The notes beneath the pieces were generated by a model. The model made no database searches. It was not told the DNA's origin and worked only from the letters and a program-made list of their open reading frames with translations. The position numbers were made by a program, and so were the translations under genes. 43,147 nucleotides of DNA from an uncultured Verrucomicrobiales bacterium (GTDB lineage Bacteria; Verrucomicrobiota; Verrucomicrobiia; Limisphaerales; UBA1100), in assembly GCA_913048135.1 (NCBI GenBank), contig CAJWVY010000005.1, forward strand, positions 1 to 43,147. The letters are read 5' to 3'. Below, piece after piece: positions 24,050 to 33,377 of the stretch. The stretch's first letter is position 1. Every line of letters begins with the position of its first letter.

Positions 24050-26830
24050 TCACTTTTTCAGAAACGCCAGCAGATCGGCCAGCTCCTGCTGGGACATCGT
24101 TTTCTCGAGCTGATCGGGCATGAGGGAGTTGGCGGAGGCGCGGACGGATTTGATCGTCTTGCGGGGGATGGTTTTGGTGAGGCCGAGGGGCAACTTAAGG
24201 GTGAGTTGCTCGGGCGTATCCGCGGCGAGGAGGCCGGCGAAGTTTTCATCATCCTGTGTGTCCACTTCGTACATTGCGTATTGGCCGTAGACTTCTTTGT
24301 TCGGCACGATGATGTGCAGTAGCAGAGCTTCGGCGGGCTGGTTGCGCAGACCCGTGAGGTCCGGCCCCACGGCGTGGCCTTGGCCGCCGTGGGTGTGGCA
24401 GGTGGCGCAGGCGCGGGTGAATATCTTGGCGCCGTTTGCGGCGTTGCTCTTCATTTTCAAGACGGCCTTGGCGGCTTCAAAAGCTTTCATACGATCACCG
24501 CCGGCGTGTTGGGTAAAGAGTTTCTTGGCGCGGTCGCCAACCGTTTTGCTGCGCTCCAACACTTTGCGTCGAGCGGGCGTAATGGCATGGACAGGGACTG
24601 TGCCTTTTTCGAGGGCGTCCATGAGAGGCGGGTGGTGCAGGGCGCGGCTGGCGACCATGCTCAATACGGATTCCCGAACCGATGGATGGTAACTGGCCCA
24701 CGCTTTCGGTTCGAGGAGGATGGGGCTGACACGAGCATCATTTAAATTGCCCAGAGCTTGGATGGCAGCGGATTGGATATCGGGTGTGCGAAGGCCGATA
24801 TCGGTTTGATCATTGCGGGGTCTCAGCAAGCGGAGCAACGTATCTCCGGCAAAGCCGTAGTCTGTGTTGCCCATCAACTCGATGGCGGCCAAGCGGCGCG
24901 GCAACGAGATGCCGGCCACGACGGAATTCCGGGCTGAGCCAAGGGTGGATTTAATGGTAAAGTCGGCCACCACGTCCATAGGCAGTTCTTTGCGCTCATA
25001 CTGGGTCTTGATTTCGGCTGGTGTGAGGTTGGATTTCAGCGGGATGAAGTTTCGCAGGGGATGTGCATCGGGGTGGGTGGCGGTCAGCTTCACGCCTTTC
25101 TTTTTGGCTCCGAGAATCAGTCCGTTGAGAAAGGCGACACGTTCCCAAACCGAAATATTGATGGGCTCCTTCTTGAGTTCCGGTTGGGCCATTTGTGTGC
25201 CGAGGTTCCAAAAGAATATCATTTGGTCCGGCGTGCAGTCTTGCGCGACAATCTCACCCAATTCCTTCAGGGCCGTGATTAAACTGGGCCGGGCCGTGCC
25301 ATCCACTCGATACGGCTGTGACCGGATGAAATCCATAACGGCCATGGATCCTCCCTTGGAAAGCGCATTGTAAACGGCGGGGCGCATCCACTTATCGCGC
25401 GGGTCTTGCATGAGCGAAGCGGCTAAAACATTGGCCTTGCGAGAATGTTCCTGTTTGCCCAATTGCAACACCGCCAGAAACCGCTCATTCGCGTCCTTCG
25501 ACTGGGCTTGTTTCAACAAATCCTTCATTGAAGCATCAGGAAATTTGCCTTGGCGAATGGCGAGATTTTGACGGGCGGCAGCTTGGTGGGTGGCGGTGGG
25601 CTTGGGAGGGGCGGGGGTAGCCAGCTGGATGCGCCAAATGCGGCCGTGGTTTGTGCCGGCCTTGAAGGGGAGTTGACCGCGGATGGCTTCAGGCAGGTAA
25701 CGAGGGTGATCGATGTATTGGCGGACCATGTCGCACAGGTACAACGCGCCGTCGGGGCCGACAGTGGTGTGGACTGGACGAAACCATTGGTCGGGCGTGG
25801 CAAGAAAATCGCGGCCGGGCGAGGGGTGCGCGGCGGAGAATGTGGCGCCGGTGGCGGTGAGCACCTGGCGTTGCACGAGGTTTTGCGCGGGCTCGCAGAT
25901 GAAGGCGTCGCGTCCGCGGATGACGATGCCGCTGGCGCTGGTGTAGGTGCCGGCGTGTTGGCGGCTGATGAGGCTGGGGATGTAGCTCGCGGCGGTAGTG
26001 TCGGGGCTGAGCGGATAGACCTTGGCCGCGACGGGGATGAGGTTTTCAACTGTGTCAGTAAAGGGGTAATGCGGATTGCGCCGGAGCAGTCCGGGGGCGA
26101 CCACGACGTGCATCAGCGGGTTGCGGTTGCTGGAGACGAAACGATTGCCGGCGGCATCAAAGCATTGGCCGAACTGGCCCGTGCCGGCGAGGGGTTCGTA
26201 CACAAAGGTCTCCGGATGAAATCGGCCGTCCTGTCTTTTGGAAACGACCGGCTTGCGCTTGGGATGCAACGGGCTGGTCACGCTGGCATCGGTGAGTCCG
26301 CTGGTGACGTACACCCAGCCATCGGGCCCGAGCGTGGGGCTGGCGACACGGAGCTGTTCGCTGCTGCTCTTGGTGCCGAACCCGGTCAGGACAACCTGCC
26401 GCACATCCGCGCGCCCATCGCCGTTGGTGTCCTTCAGATACCAAATATCCGGCGCGCACGTGACGAACACGCCGCCTTTCCACGGCAGGATGCCATTGGG
26501 AAACGTGAAACCCTCGGCAAAAGTGGAGCGCTTTTCGAACTGCCCGTCGCCATCGGTATCCTGCAGCAACGCAACCCGGCCAAGTTTAGGGACCTCCTTG
26601 CCGTCGCCGGGCAGAAACGGGTACCCCGGGCTTTCGACCACCAGCATTCGTCCTTTCACGTCAAAACACATCGCCACCGGATCGCGCAGCTGCGGCTCGG
26701 CTGCGGCAATTTCGATGCGCGCCCCTTTCTCGATCTGGAACAACTTCAACGCCTGCGCCACGGACGGCGGCCCTTCGGCGGCCAACACGCCAAAGCCAAG
26801 CGAAAGAATCCAAACGCAAAGACAACGCAT
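24050..26830 (-). CDS. Exported PVC-type protein: beta-propeller/HEAT body with C-terminal cytochrome c
   Basis: A 926-aa protein with signal peptide MRCLCVWILSLGFGVLAAE. Residues about 25-400 resemble the PVC-specific membrane-bound dehydrogenase (quinoprotein-like beta propeller): GRMLVVESPGYPF, VALLQDTDGDGQFE, GDGRADVRQVVLTGFG, GPDGWVYVTSG, VGPDGALYLCDMVRQYIDHP. Residues about 415-750 are HEAT-like helices. The end carries ACATCHTHGGQGHAVGPDLTG, a single CxxCH haem c site with a distal region (RKTIKSVRASANSLMPDQLE). These proteins are abundant in Planctomycetes and Verrucomicrobia and are thought to oxidise or bind sugars in the periplasm. The sulfatase gene follows on the same strand. Confidence 0.88.
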   Translation of the reverse strand: MRCLCVWILSLGFGVLAAEGPPSVAQALKLFQIEKGARIEIAAAEPQLRDPVAMCFDVKGRMLVVESPGYPFLPGDGKEVPKLGRVALLQDTDGDGQFEKRSTFAEGFTFPNGILPWKGGVFVTCAPDIWYLKDTNGDGRADVRQVVLTGFGTKSSSEQLRVASPTLGPDGWVYVTSGLTDASVTSPLHPKRKPVVSKRQDGRFHPETFVYEPLAGTGQFGQCFDAAGNRFVSSNRNPLMHVVVAPGLLRRNPHYPFTDTVENLIPVAAKVYPLSPDTTAASYIPSLISRQHAGTYTSASGIVIRGRDAFICEPAQNLVQRQVLTATGATFSAAHPSPGRDFLATPDQWFRPVHTTVGPDGALYLCDMVRQYIDHPRYLPEAIRGQLPFKAGTNHGRIWRIQLATPAPPKPTATHQAAARQNLAIRQGKFPDASMKDLLKQAQSKDANERFLAVLQLGKQEHSRKANVLAASLMQDPRDKWMRPAVYNALSKGGSMAVMDFIRSQPYRVDGTARPSLITALKELGEIVAQDCTPDQMIFFWNLGTQMAQPELKKEPINISVWERVAFLNGLILGAKKKGVKLTATHPDAHPLRNFIPLKSNLTPAEIKTQYERKELPMDVVADFTIKSTLGSARNSVVAGISLPRRLAAIELMGNTDYGFAGDTLLRLLRPRNDQTDIGLRTPDIQSAAIQALGNLNDARVSPILLEPKAWASYHPSVRESVLSMVASRALHHPPLMDALEKGTVPVHAITPARRKVLERSKTVGDRAKKLFTQHAGGDRMKAFEAAKAVLKMKSNAANGAKIFTRACATCHTHGGQGHAVGPDLTGLRNQPAEALLLHIIVPNKEVYGQYAMYEVDTQDDENFAGLLAADTPEQLTLKLPLGLTKTIPRKTIKSVRASANSLMPDQLEKTMSQQELADLLAFLKK

Positions 26831-26899
26831 GACCCGATGGTATCCGGTGCGCCCCCAAACGCAAGCGCGCCGGGAGGGGCGAGCTCCATCTCGCCTTTT

Positions 26900-26958
26900 T
26901 TAATCACAGAGGCACAGAGAACACAGAGGGGAAATAATTTCTGTACCTCTGTGGTTGA
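26900..26958. repeat. CACAGAG-type inverted repeat upstream of the FG-GAP gene
   Basis: TTAATCACAGAGGCACAG (26900-26917) and CTGTACCTCTGTGGTTGA (26941-26958) form near-complementary arms with a 23-nt loop; 15 of 18 positions pair, and 17 with wobble. CACAGAG also recurs three times directly at 26905, 26913 and 26922. Elements of this type (AATCACAGAGGCACAGAGA...) are known to me as dispersed intergenic repeats in diverse bacterial genomes. It sits between two divergent genes and may affect both promoters or mRNA stability. Confidence 0.7.
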
Positions 26959-26987
26959 AAAAATACTTTCGTCATACAAACTGCGGC

Positions 26988-28901
26988 ATGCATTTTTTGA
27001 AACTGGCGGCGGCGGCTTTCTTATTGATGGGGTCCACTCATGCGACTGATCTGGAGCGGATCAAGTACAACAATCCCGGGTTGAAGGTGGATCTTGGCGT
27101 GGGGCTGTGGGCGTGGCCGATGCCGGTGGATTGGGATGGGGATGGCGATCTCGATTTGGTGGTCGATAGTCCGTGCAAGCCATACAATGGGATTTGGTTT
27201 TTCGAGAACCCGGGCGGTAGCAAGACGCCGGTGTTCAAGGCGGGCAAACGTTTGCGCGGCTCAATGCGCAACATTCAGGTTAGTTGGGTGGACGGCAAAC
27301 CACGCTTTTTGATTCCCGGCAAGGAAGTGTCGGCCGATCTGCAGGAGCAGACGCGTGTGTATCCGGTCGATCGCGTGGAACGGCATCGGAAGATTCGCGC
27401 GAACCAATGGAAGTACGTGGATTACAACGGCGATGGCGCGCTCGACCTGCTGGCTGCCGTGGGCATTTGGGATGATTACGGCTGGGACAATGCTTACAAC
27501 GCAGAGGGCGAATGGACCAACGGCCCGTTGCACGGTTACCTCTATCTGATGCTCAACGAGGGGACCACCGCCGCGCCGAAGTACGCCGCGCCGGCCAAGG
27601 TGCAGGCGGCTGGCAAGCCGGTGGATGTGTACGGGCGGCCGTCGCCGAACTTTGCGGACTTCGATGGGGACGGCGATCTCGATCTGTTGTGCGGCGAGTT
27701 TGTGGACAGCTTCACGTATTTTGAAAACACCGGCTCGCGCAAGGCGCCGAAATATGCCGCCGGCCGCAAGCTCACGCATCAGGGTAAAACGTTGACCATG
27801 GATTTGGAAATGATTTTGCCGAGCGCGGTGGATTGGGATGGCGATGGCGACATCGACCTCATTGTGGGCGATGAAGACGGCCGCGTGGCGCTGGTCGAAC
27901 ATACCGGCAAGGTGCGTGATGGACTGCCGCAGTTTTTGCCGCCGGTTTATTTTCAACAGGAAGCCGACGAGGTGAAGTTCGGCGCGTTGTCTACGCCGGT
28001 GGGGTTTGATTGGGATGGAGACGGTGATGAGGACATCATCTGCGGCAACACCGCCGGCCACATTGCGTTCATCGAAAATCTCAGCGGCCCAAAAGTTGAA
28101 CGGCCACGGTGGGCCGCGCCGCAGTTGCTGGAAGCCGGCAGCCAGACGCTTCGCATCATGGCCGGCCCGAACGGCTCCATTCAGGGCCCGTGCGAACGCA
28201 AGTGGGGCTACACCACGCAGACGGTGGCTGATTGGGATCACGATGGGCTGCCGGATTTGATCGTCAATTCTATCCTCGGCAAGGTCGTGTGGTATCGCAA
28301 CATCGGCACGCGACGCGCGCCCAAGCTTGCTGGCGCTCAGCCAGTGGTAGTGGAATGGCGTGAACCCCAACCCAGCTTGAACTGGGGCTGGATGAAGCCG
28401 GAAGGGAAGGGTCTGCTTACCCAATGGCGCACTACGCCGGTGGTGGTGGACTGGAACGGGGATGATCTGAACGATCTGATCATGCTCGATCACGAAGGAT
28501 ACCTCGCATATTTCCGCCGTGAACGACGCAATGGCCGAGAGGTGCTCGCCCCGCCTCGCCGCATTTTTGAAACCCAAAAATCCGGATACGTGCGCCTCAA
28601 CACCCGAACCGCTGGTGGGAGTGGACGTCGTAAGCTTTGTGTGGTGGATTGGGATGGTGACGGGGCCTTAGACGTACTCGCCAATAGTCCTAACGCCGAA
28701 CTCTGGAAAAATGTTGGATCCCGTGAAGGTATGACTCGACTCGTTAATAAAGGAACACTCTTCGAACGCAATATTTCTAGCCACACCACCAGCCCTACCG
28801 TAGTGGATTGGAACGGTGACAACAGGCCTGATCTATTAGTAGGAGCTGAAGACGGGTTCTTATACTACGGACGGAATCCGCACACGCCGGAGGGACGCTA
28901 G
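26988..28901 (+). CDS. Exported nine-repeat FG-GAP/VCBS protein
   Basis: About 637 aa from ATG 26988 (MHFLKLAAAAFLLMGSTHA, signal peptide); the tracked start adds 11 residues lacking a signal. Nine DxDxDxxxD-type calcium-loop units of FG-GAP/VCBS type are visible, such as VDWDGDGDLDLVV, VDYNGDGALDLLA, FADFDGDGDLDLL, VDWDGDGDIDLIV, FDWDGDGDEDII, ADWDHDGLPDLI, VDWNGDDLNDLI, VDWDGDGALDVLA and VDWNGDNRPDLL. This predicts a multi-bladed beta propeller, possibly a binding module for a polysaccharide or a scaffold, located outside the membrane. No catalytic domain is recognised. It shares its stop bases (28898-28901) with the convergent channel gene. Confidence 0.88.
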   Translation: MHFLKLAAAAFLLMGSTHATDLERIKYNNPGLKVDLGVGLWAWPMPVDWDGDGDLDLVVDSPCKPYNGIWFFENPGGSKTPVFKAGKRLRGSMRNIQVSWVDGKPRFLIPGKEVSADLQEQTRVYPVDRVERHRKIRANQWKYVDYNGDGALDLLAAVGIWDDYGWDNAYNAEGEWTNGPLHGYLYLMLNEGTTAAPKYAAPAKVQAAGKPVDVYGRPSPNFADFDGDGDLDLLCGEFVDSFTYFENTGSRKAPKYAAGRKLTHQGKTLTMDLEMILPSAVDWDGDGDIDLIVGDEDGRVALVEHTGKVRDGLPQFLPPVYFQQEADEVKFGALSTPVGFDWDGDGDEDIICGNTAGHIAFIENLSGPKVERPRWAAPQLLEAGSQTLRIMAGPNGSIQGPCERKWGYTTQTVADWDHDGLPDLIVNSILGKVVWYRNIGTRRAPKLAGAQPVVVEWREPQPSLNWGWMKPEGKGLLTQWRTTPVVVDWNGDDLNDLIMLDHEGYLAYFRRERRNGREVLAPPRRIFETQKSGYVRLNTRTAGGSGRRKLCVVDWDGDGALDVLANSPNAELWKNVGSREGMTRLVNKGTLFERNISSHTTSPTVVDWNGDNRPDLLVGAEDGFLYYGRNPHTPEGR

Positions 28902-30133
28902 GAATCTTTGTCGTCCTTTTTATCAACGTCCGAGTCCAAATCCATACTGAAGAGCTCCTTGTAGGCATCCACACCGGCAGCATCAAGTGGTTCGCCGCAG
29001 TTGTGACAGAATTGTGCTTCAAGCCGATGGCCTTCTGCACCGCAGTTAATGCAACTCCGAGCAGTATTAATGTCGCGTTGCCCCCCACCGGGAACAGGTA
29101 GTTCTGCCCCACAAACATAGCATCGCCGTGCTCCGTAGGCATGACCTTTGGCATCACACTCAAGGCATTTAATTTCGAAGGGATCCGTCTGGGAGCCGGC
29201 TCCAGACATCTCTGTTGATACAATTCCGCCAATAGCCACGCCCAAAATACTATAACCTAAAATCATTACCATGGCGGCAATGAATTGCCCTTGCGGTGTG
29301 ATTGGCGAAATGTCGCCGTACCCTACAGTGGTTAATGTGACGATGGCCCAGTAAACGCCTTTTGGGATGCTGTCAAACTGCTCATTAAATGGTCGATAAA
29401 CCTCTTCATCGTCGGCGAGCCGGTTCGCTTCGCTCTCGCCACTTAACGTTACCATTACTTCGACCTCACTTGCTGTCGTGACACGGGCATCTTTTGAATC
29501 AGGGTATTTCCCAATCCAGATACGATCATCCACTTTAAGCTCTTGCCGATCCTTTACTTTCACCGGCTGTCCCTCGATTACAAACATGAGGGAGCCAAAA
29601 ATAGTTACGAGAATTAGGATTGCTGTGAGAAAAACACTGATCTTCTTAGAGTTACGCTTCAGGGCTTCAGCAATTTTGTTTAGGCCGGTAACATAAGAGT
29701 TCATCCCTAAAATACGGAATACTCTTAAAACGCGGACAAAACGGATCATCAACATCACTTCGGCCCCTTGAAAAACCAGGCCGAGGTAACTGGGCAGAAT
29801 AGCTAATAGATCGATCACTCCCCAAAAGCTTGTGGCGTACATGCGAGGGGATTTCACACACCAAAGGCGGACAAAATATTCCAGCGTGAACCCGATCGTG
29901 AAAGCCCATTCCAAGGTGTTCAACAGATCGCGCTGATTAGGGTGAATCCCCGGAATAGTCTCGATCATCGTGGCCCCTACGCTGAGTAGGATACAAATGA
30001 TCAATAACACATCGAATTGCTTGCCCGCCGGGGTATCGGCTTCGAAGATTATTTCATGAACCCGCTTTTGCAGGTCAGTTGGCTCGTTCCCTCCTCCGGA
30101 CATATCCGTGGGATTCCTATAACCGAAACTCAC
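28898..30133 (-). CDS. Voltage-gated-type K+ channel with extended turret and two zinc ribbons
   Basis: A 411-aa six-helix channel: S1 FDVLLIICILLSVGATMIE, S2 WAFTIGFTLEYFVRLW, S3 VIDLLAILPSYLGL, S4 MIRFVRVLRVFRIL with regular arginines, S5 FLTAILILVTIFG, filter TLTTVGYGDISP (residues about 267-278) and S6 QFIAAMVMILGYSILG. Between S5 and the filter lies an unusual insert of about 60 residues (189-250) rich in acidic residues. The C-terminus holds eight cysteines in four CxxC pairs (323/326, 338/341, 361/364, 376/379), a double zinc-ribbon pattern, then an acidic tail. K+ selectivity follows the TVGYGD signature. Gating and the ribbons' role are unknown. Codon composition looks AT-richer than the neighbours. 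Confidence 0.9.
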   Translation of the reverse strand: MSFGYRNPTDMSGGGNEPTDLQKRVHEIIFEADTPAGKQFDVLLIICILLSVGATMIETIPGIHPNQRDLLNTLEWAFTIGFTLEYFVRLWCVKSPRMYATSFWGVIDLLAILPSYLGLVFQGAEVMLMIRFVRVLRVFRILGMNSYVTGLNKIAEALKRNSKKISVFLTAILILVTIFGSLMFVIEGQPVKVKDRQELKVDDRIWIGKYPDSKDARVTTASEVEVMVTLSGESEANRLADDEEVYRPFNEQFDSIPKGVYWAIVTLTTVGYGDISPITPQGQFIAAMVMILGYSILGVAIGGIVSTEMSGAGSQTDPFEIKCLECDAKGHAYGARRCYVCGAELPVPGGGQRDINTARSCINCGAEGHRLEAQFCHNCGEPLDAAGVDAYKELFSMDLDSDVDKKDDKDS

Positions 30134-30186
30134 CGAAAAAACAATGTGATTTGCTATGACTCCCGCGCAATGGCACAGTTTGGCGC

Positions 30187-31620
30187 ATGCGTAGCGTTTT
30201 GGTTTTGGCGTGGGTTTGGGGTGCGATGACCTTATGGTCGGCCCCGCAAAAACGCCCCAACGTGCTCTTCATCATGGCCGACGATCTGCGGTCAGAACTG
30301 GGCTGCATGGGGGCGAAACACGTGATCAGCCCACACGTCGATGCCCTCGCCAAGCGCGGGCGACTCTTCACGCGGGCGTATTGCCAGCAGGCGGTCTGCA
30401 ACCCATCGCGCGCCTCGATGATGACCGGTCTGCGGCCGGACACCTTGCGTATTTGGGATCTGCCCACGCATCTGCGCGATCGCCGACCGGAGGTCATCAC
30501 TTTGCCGCAGCATTTCAAAAACCACGGCTACTTCACTCAGGGCATCGGCAAGCTCTTCCACAATTGGCGGCAGGAAATTGAGGGAGACCCAAAGTCCTGG
30601 AGCGTGCCGCAAGTGATGCACTTTGCGCGGCACGGCGATGACAAGCCGGTATCGCCTGATCCCGGCCAATTGCCGCCCAACCTCAGCCGCAACCCCAAGT
30701 GCGACCGGCGCGCCGTGCCGGACAGCGCCTACTTCGACGGCCGCATTGCCGACCTCGCCATCGATGCATTGGAGCAGTTGAAAAAGAAGCAACAGCCATT
30801 TTTTCTTGGCGTGGGATTCTGGAAGCCGCATTTGCCGTTCAACGCGCCGAAGAAATACTGGGACCTTTACGATCCCGCAAAGCTGCCGCCGCTCGCCAAT
30901 CCACAACAACCCACCAACGCGCCGGACATCGCCTTTCACGATGCCCGCGAAATGCTTCGATCTTTCGGCGGCAAACAACCAACACCCGCCCAACGCCGCG
31001 AACTACGCCACGGTTACTATGCCACCATCAGTTATATGGATGCCCAAATAGGCCGCGTGCTTGCCGAACTTGACCGTCTCGGCCTGCGGGAAAACACTAT
31101 CATCGCCTTTGCCTCCGACCACGGCTTTCACCTTGGCGAACACGGGCTCTGGGCCAAGACCTCCTGCTTCGAGTGGGACGCCGGCGTGCCCATGATCATT
31201 GCTAAGCCCAAGCAAAACCATCCCGGCCAATCCACCGCCGCCCTTGCGGAATTGCTCGACCTCTATCCGACTCTCACCGAGCTCGCCAGCTTGCCCGAGC
31301 CCAAGCATCTCGAAGGCAAAAGTCTCGTCCCCGTCCTGCGCAATCCCAAGGCCACCATCAAGCCTGCCGCCTATACCCAACACCCGCGTCCGGCCTATTT
31401 CAAAGGGGAACCGGAGGCCATGGGCTACTCCATGCGCACTGGCACCGCCCGTTATACCGAATGGCGCGATTGGAAAACCGGCCAGCTCTTGGCCCGCGAA
31501 CTCTACGATCACGCAGTCGACCCCGGCGAAAACCACAATGTCGCCGCCAAAAACCCCAAACGCACCCACACCCTCGCCGAACAACTCCGGCGTCAATTCC
31601 CCGTGCGGACGCATGAGTAG
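30187..31620 (+). CDS. Secreted sulfatase, iduronate-2-sulfatase-like
   Basis: A 477-aa protein with signal sequence [19 protein letters not shown]. The formylglycine motif is [11 protein letters not shown] in [20 protein letters not shown], as in iduronate 2-sulfatase (AVCAPSR...TGRRPDT). Metal ligands are in [17 protein letters not shown], and the conserved [15 protein letters not shown] follows. Family knowledge: hydrolysis of 2-O-sulfate from uronic acids, or related sulfated sugar units. Activity requires a formylglycine-generating enzyme elsewhere. The next gene, a sodium:solute symporter, starts 2 nt after its stop, so sulfatase and transporter form an operon. No clear promoter is visible in the 53-bp gap before it. 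Confidence 0.9.
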   Translation: MRSVLVLAWVWGAMTLWSAPQKRPNVLFIMADDLRSELGCMGAKHVISPHVDALAKRGRLFTRAYCQQAVCNPSRASMMTGLRPDTLRIWDLPTHLRDRRPEVITLPQHFKNHGYFTQGIGKLFHNWRQEIEGDPKSWSVPQVMHFARHGDDKPVSPDPGQLPPNLSRNPKCDRRAVPDSAYFDGRIADLAIDALEQLKKKQQPFFLGVGFWKPHLPFNAPKKYWDLYDPAKLPPLANPQQPTNAPDIAFHDAREMLRSFGGKQPTPAQRRELRHGYYATISYMDAQIGRVLAELDRLGLRENTIIAFASDHGFHLGEHGLWAKTSCFEWDAGVPMIIAKPKQNHPGQSTAALAELLDLYPTLTELASLPEPKHLEGKSLVPVLRNPKATIKPAAYTQHPRPAYFKGEPEAMGYSMRTGTARYTEWRDWKTGQLLARELYDHAVDPGENHNVAAKNPKRTHTLAEQLRRQFPVRTHE

Positions 31621-31622
31621 AT

Positions 31623-33092
31623 ATGCAAACCCTCCCCGCCACCGATATTCTCGTTCTGATCCTCTACCTCGCCGCGGTGGTGGGGTTGGGATGCTGGCTG
31701 TCGCGACGAAATCGGACGACGAACGATTTCATGGCGGCCGGCGGCACGTTGCCCGGCTGGGCGGTGGGGCTCTCGATCTTTGGCACGTACCTGTCCAGCA
31801 ACACCTTTATCGGCGTGCCGGGCAAGGCGTATGACGGAAACTGGAATGGGTTTGTGTTCAGCCTCTCGTTGCCATTGGCGGCGTGGGTGGCGGTGAAATG
31901 GTTCGTGCCGTTTTACCGGCGCACGGGAGAGATCTCTGCCTATCATCATTTGGAAAAACGGTTCGGGCCCTGGGCGCGCACGTATGCCTTGGGGTGTTAT
32001 TTACTCACGCAACTGGCGCGGGTGGGCACGATTCTGTTTGGTGTCTCGCTGGGGCTGAGCGCGCTCACGGGTTGGAGTGTGCCGGTGATCATTGTTGCTG
32101 GCGGCATTGCAGTGACGGTCTATACGTTGGTCGGTGGCATTGCGGCGGTGATCTGGACGGATGTCATCCAGAGTTTGGTGTTGTTGATCGGCGCGTTGGT
32201 GATTGCCGGTCTGTTACTGGCCAATCATCCCCACGGTCCGGGTGAGGCTCTGCACTTGGCCGCGAATGAAGGGAAATTTAGTCTGGGCAGTTTCGGGTTG
32301 GATTTGACGCAGTCCACGTTCTGGGTGGTGTTTCTGTATGGCGTCTTTATCAACCTGAACAACTTCGGCATCGACCAGAGCTTTGTGCAGCGCTACCACG
32401 CCGCGCGCGATGAAAAGGCGGCGGCGCGTTCGGTCTGGACGGGCGCCCTGCTGTATGTGCCGGTAGCCGCATTGTTTTTCCTGATCGGTTCGCTGCTGTT
32501 CAGTTTCTACCACGCCAGCCCGGAATTATTGGAAACGTTGGTGGCGCAATATCCTGATGACCATGCGGACAAGGTGCTGCCGCACTTCATCGCCACCCAG
32601 CTGCCTTCTGGGGCGGCGGGGCTGTTGATTGCGGCCATTTTTGCCGCTGCCATGAGCAGCATCGACACCAGCTTGAACAGTGCCGCCACGGTCACGCTTA
32701 AGGACTTTGTGCAGCGGCACTTGAATCGCGGCAAAACGGAAGCCGACGCGCTGCGCATTCTCCGGAACGCCACGCTGACGTGGGGCGTATTGGGCACGGG
32801 CGTCGCCTTGGCGATGATCGGACAAAAGAGTTTGCTCGATGCGTGGTGGAAACTGTCCGGGATCTTTGCCGGCGGCATGCTCGGCCTGTTTCTGCTGGGG
32901 TTGATTTCGCGCCGAGCCAACAACGCGGGTGCCCTCGCGGGCGTGATCGTGGGGGTATTGGTGATTTGTTGGATGACCTTTCCAGCCCACCTGCCTGAAG
33001 CGTTGCGCAGTCCCTTTCACGCCCACATGATCACGGTGATCGGCACGCTCACCATCTTCGGCGTTGGCGTGGCGTGCAGCCGGGCGCGATGA
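31623..33092 (+). CDS. Sodium:solute symporter (SSS family)
   Basis: A 489-aa inner-membrane transporter with about 13 hydrophobic segments. Visible family marks: ILVLILYLAAVVGLGCWLSR, GLSIFGTYLSSNTFIGVPGK, GGIAAVIWTDVIQSLVLLIG and NNFGIDQSFVQRYHAARDEK followed by AAARSVW, the typical SSS signature. AAIFAAAMSSIDTSLNSAAT carries the serine-rich sodium-site helix. SSS proteins couple Na+ entry to uptake of sugars, sialic acids, amino acids or other solutes; in this setting uptake of a desulfated sugar is a reasonable inference. It starts 2 nt after the iduronate-sulfatase-like gene, and no gene lies in the 285-bp gap that follows. Confidence 0.92.
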   Translation: MQTLPATDILVLILYLAAVVGLGCWLSRRNRTTNDFMAAGGTLPGWAVGLSIFGTYLSSNTFIGVPGKAYDGNWNGFVFSLSLPLAAWVAVKWFVPFYRRTGEISAYHHLEKRFGPWARTYALGCYLLTQLARVGTILFGVSLGLSALTGWSVPVIIVAGGIAVTVYTLVGGIAAVIWTDVIQSLVLLIGALVIAGLLLANHPHGPGEALHLAANEGKFSLGSFGLDLTQSTFWVVFLYGVFINLNNFGIDQSFVQRYHAARDEKAAARSVWTGALLYVPVAALFFLIGSLLFSFYHASPELLETLVAQYPDDHADKVLPHFIATQLPSGAAGLLIAAIFAAAMSSIDTSLNSAATVTLKDFVQRHLNRGKTEADALRILRNATLTWGVLGTGVALAMIGQKSLLDAWWKLSGIFAGGMLGLFLLGLISRRANNAGALAGVIVGVLVICWMTFPAHLPEALRSPFHAHMITVIGTLTIFGVGVACSRAR

Positions 33093-33377
33093 TTGGCATT
33101 ACTAACCCTCCGGGTCGGTTCATACTTCAGGTTGCTCATGATGTAGTGTTCGTTGATTTGTTGTGGTGCGCGGACTCAGTCGTTACAGGCGGCGCGGGTA
33201 TGCCTGATGCCGACGAAGTTCAGGGGTCTGCTCGCGTTTCTCTAATCGAAAAAAAGCCTATACGGTTTCGTTGCCGAAGCGTTTTACGAAGAAGCTCCAA
33301 TGTGCGAGCGTTGTTAAGTGAAAAGTAATGCCTTTTTCTTCTCGATTCACTCCAAAATCGATACCCTCGGTCCTTCA

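Noticed and set aside
26905-26928. CACAGAG triplicate as a CRISPR-like array
   Set aside because: Units are 7 bases with 1-2 base gaps, and no cas genes or spacers are present.
25550-27049. 499-aa plus-strand ORF over the PVC cytochrome gene
   Set aside because: Antisense shadow of the 926-aa gene; the composition is typical of an unused frame.
27261-28577. 438-aa minus-strand ORF inside the FG-GAP gene
   Set aside because: Shadow of a repetitive coding sequence; its repeats simply mirror the calcium loops.
33074-33328. 84-aa ORF in the gap between SSS and the PVC gene
   Set aside because: It overlaps the end of the symporter gene, has no family or start signal, and looks fortuitous.
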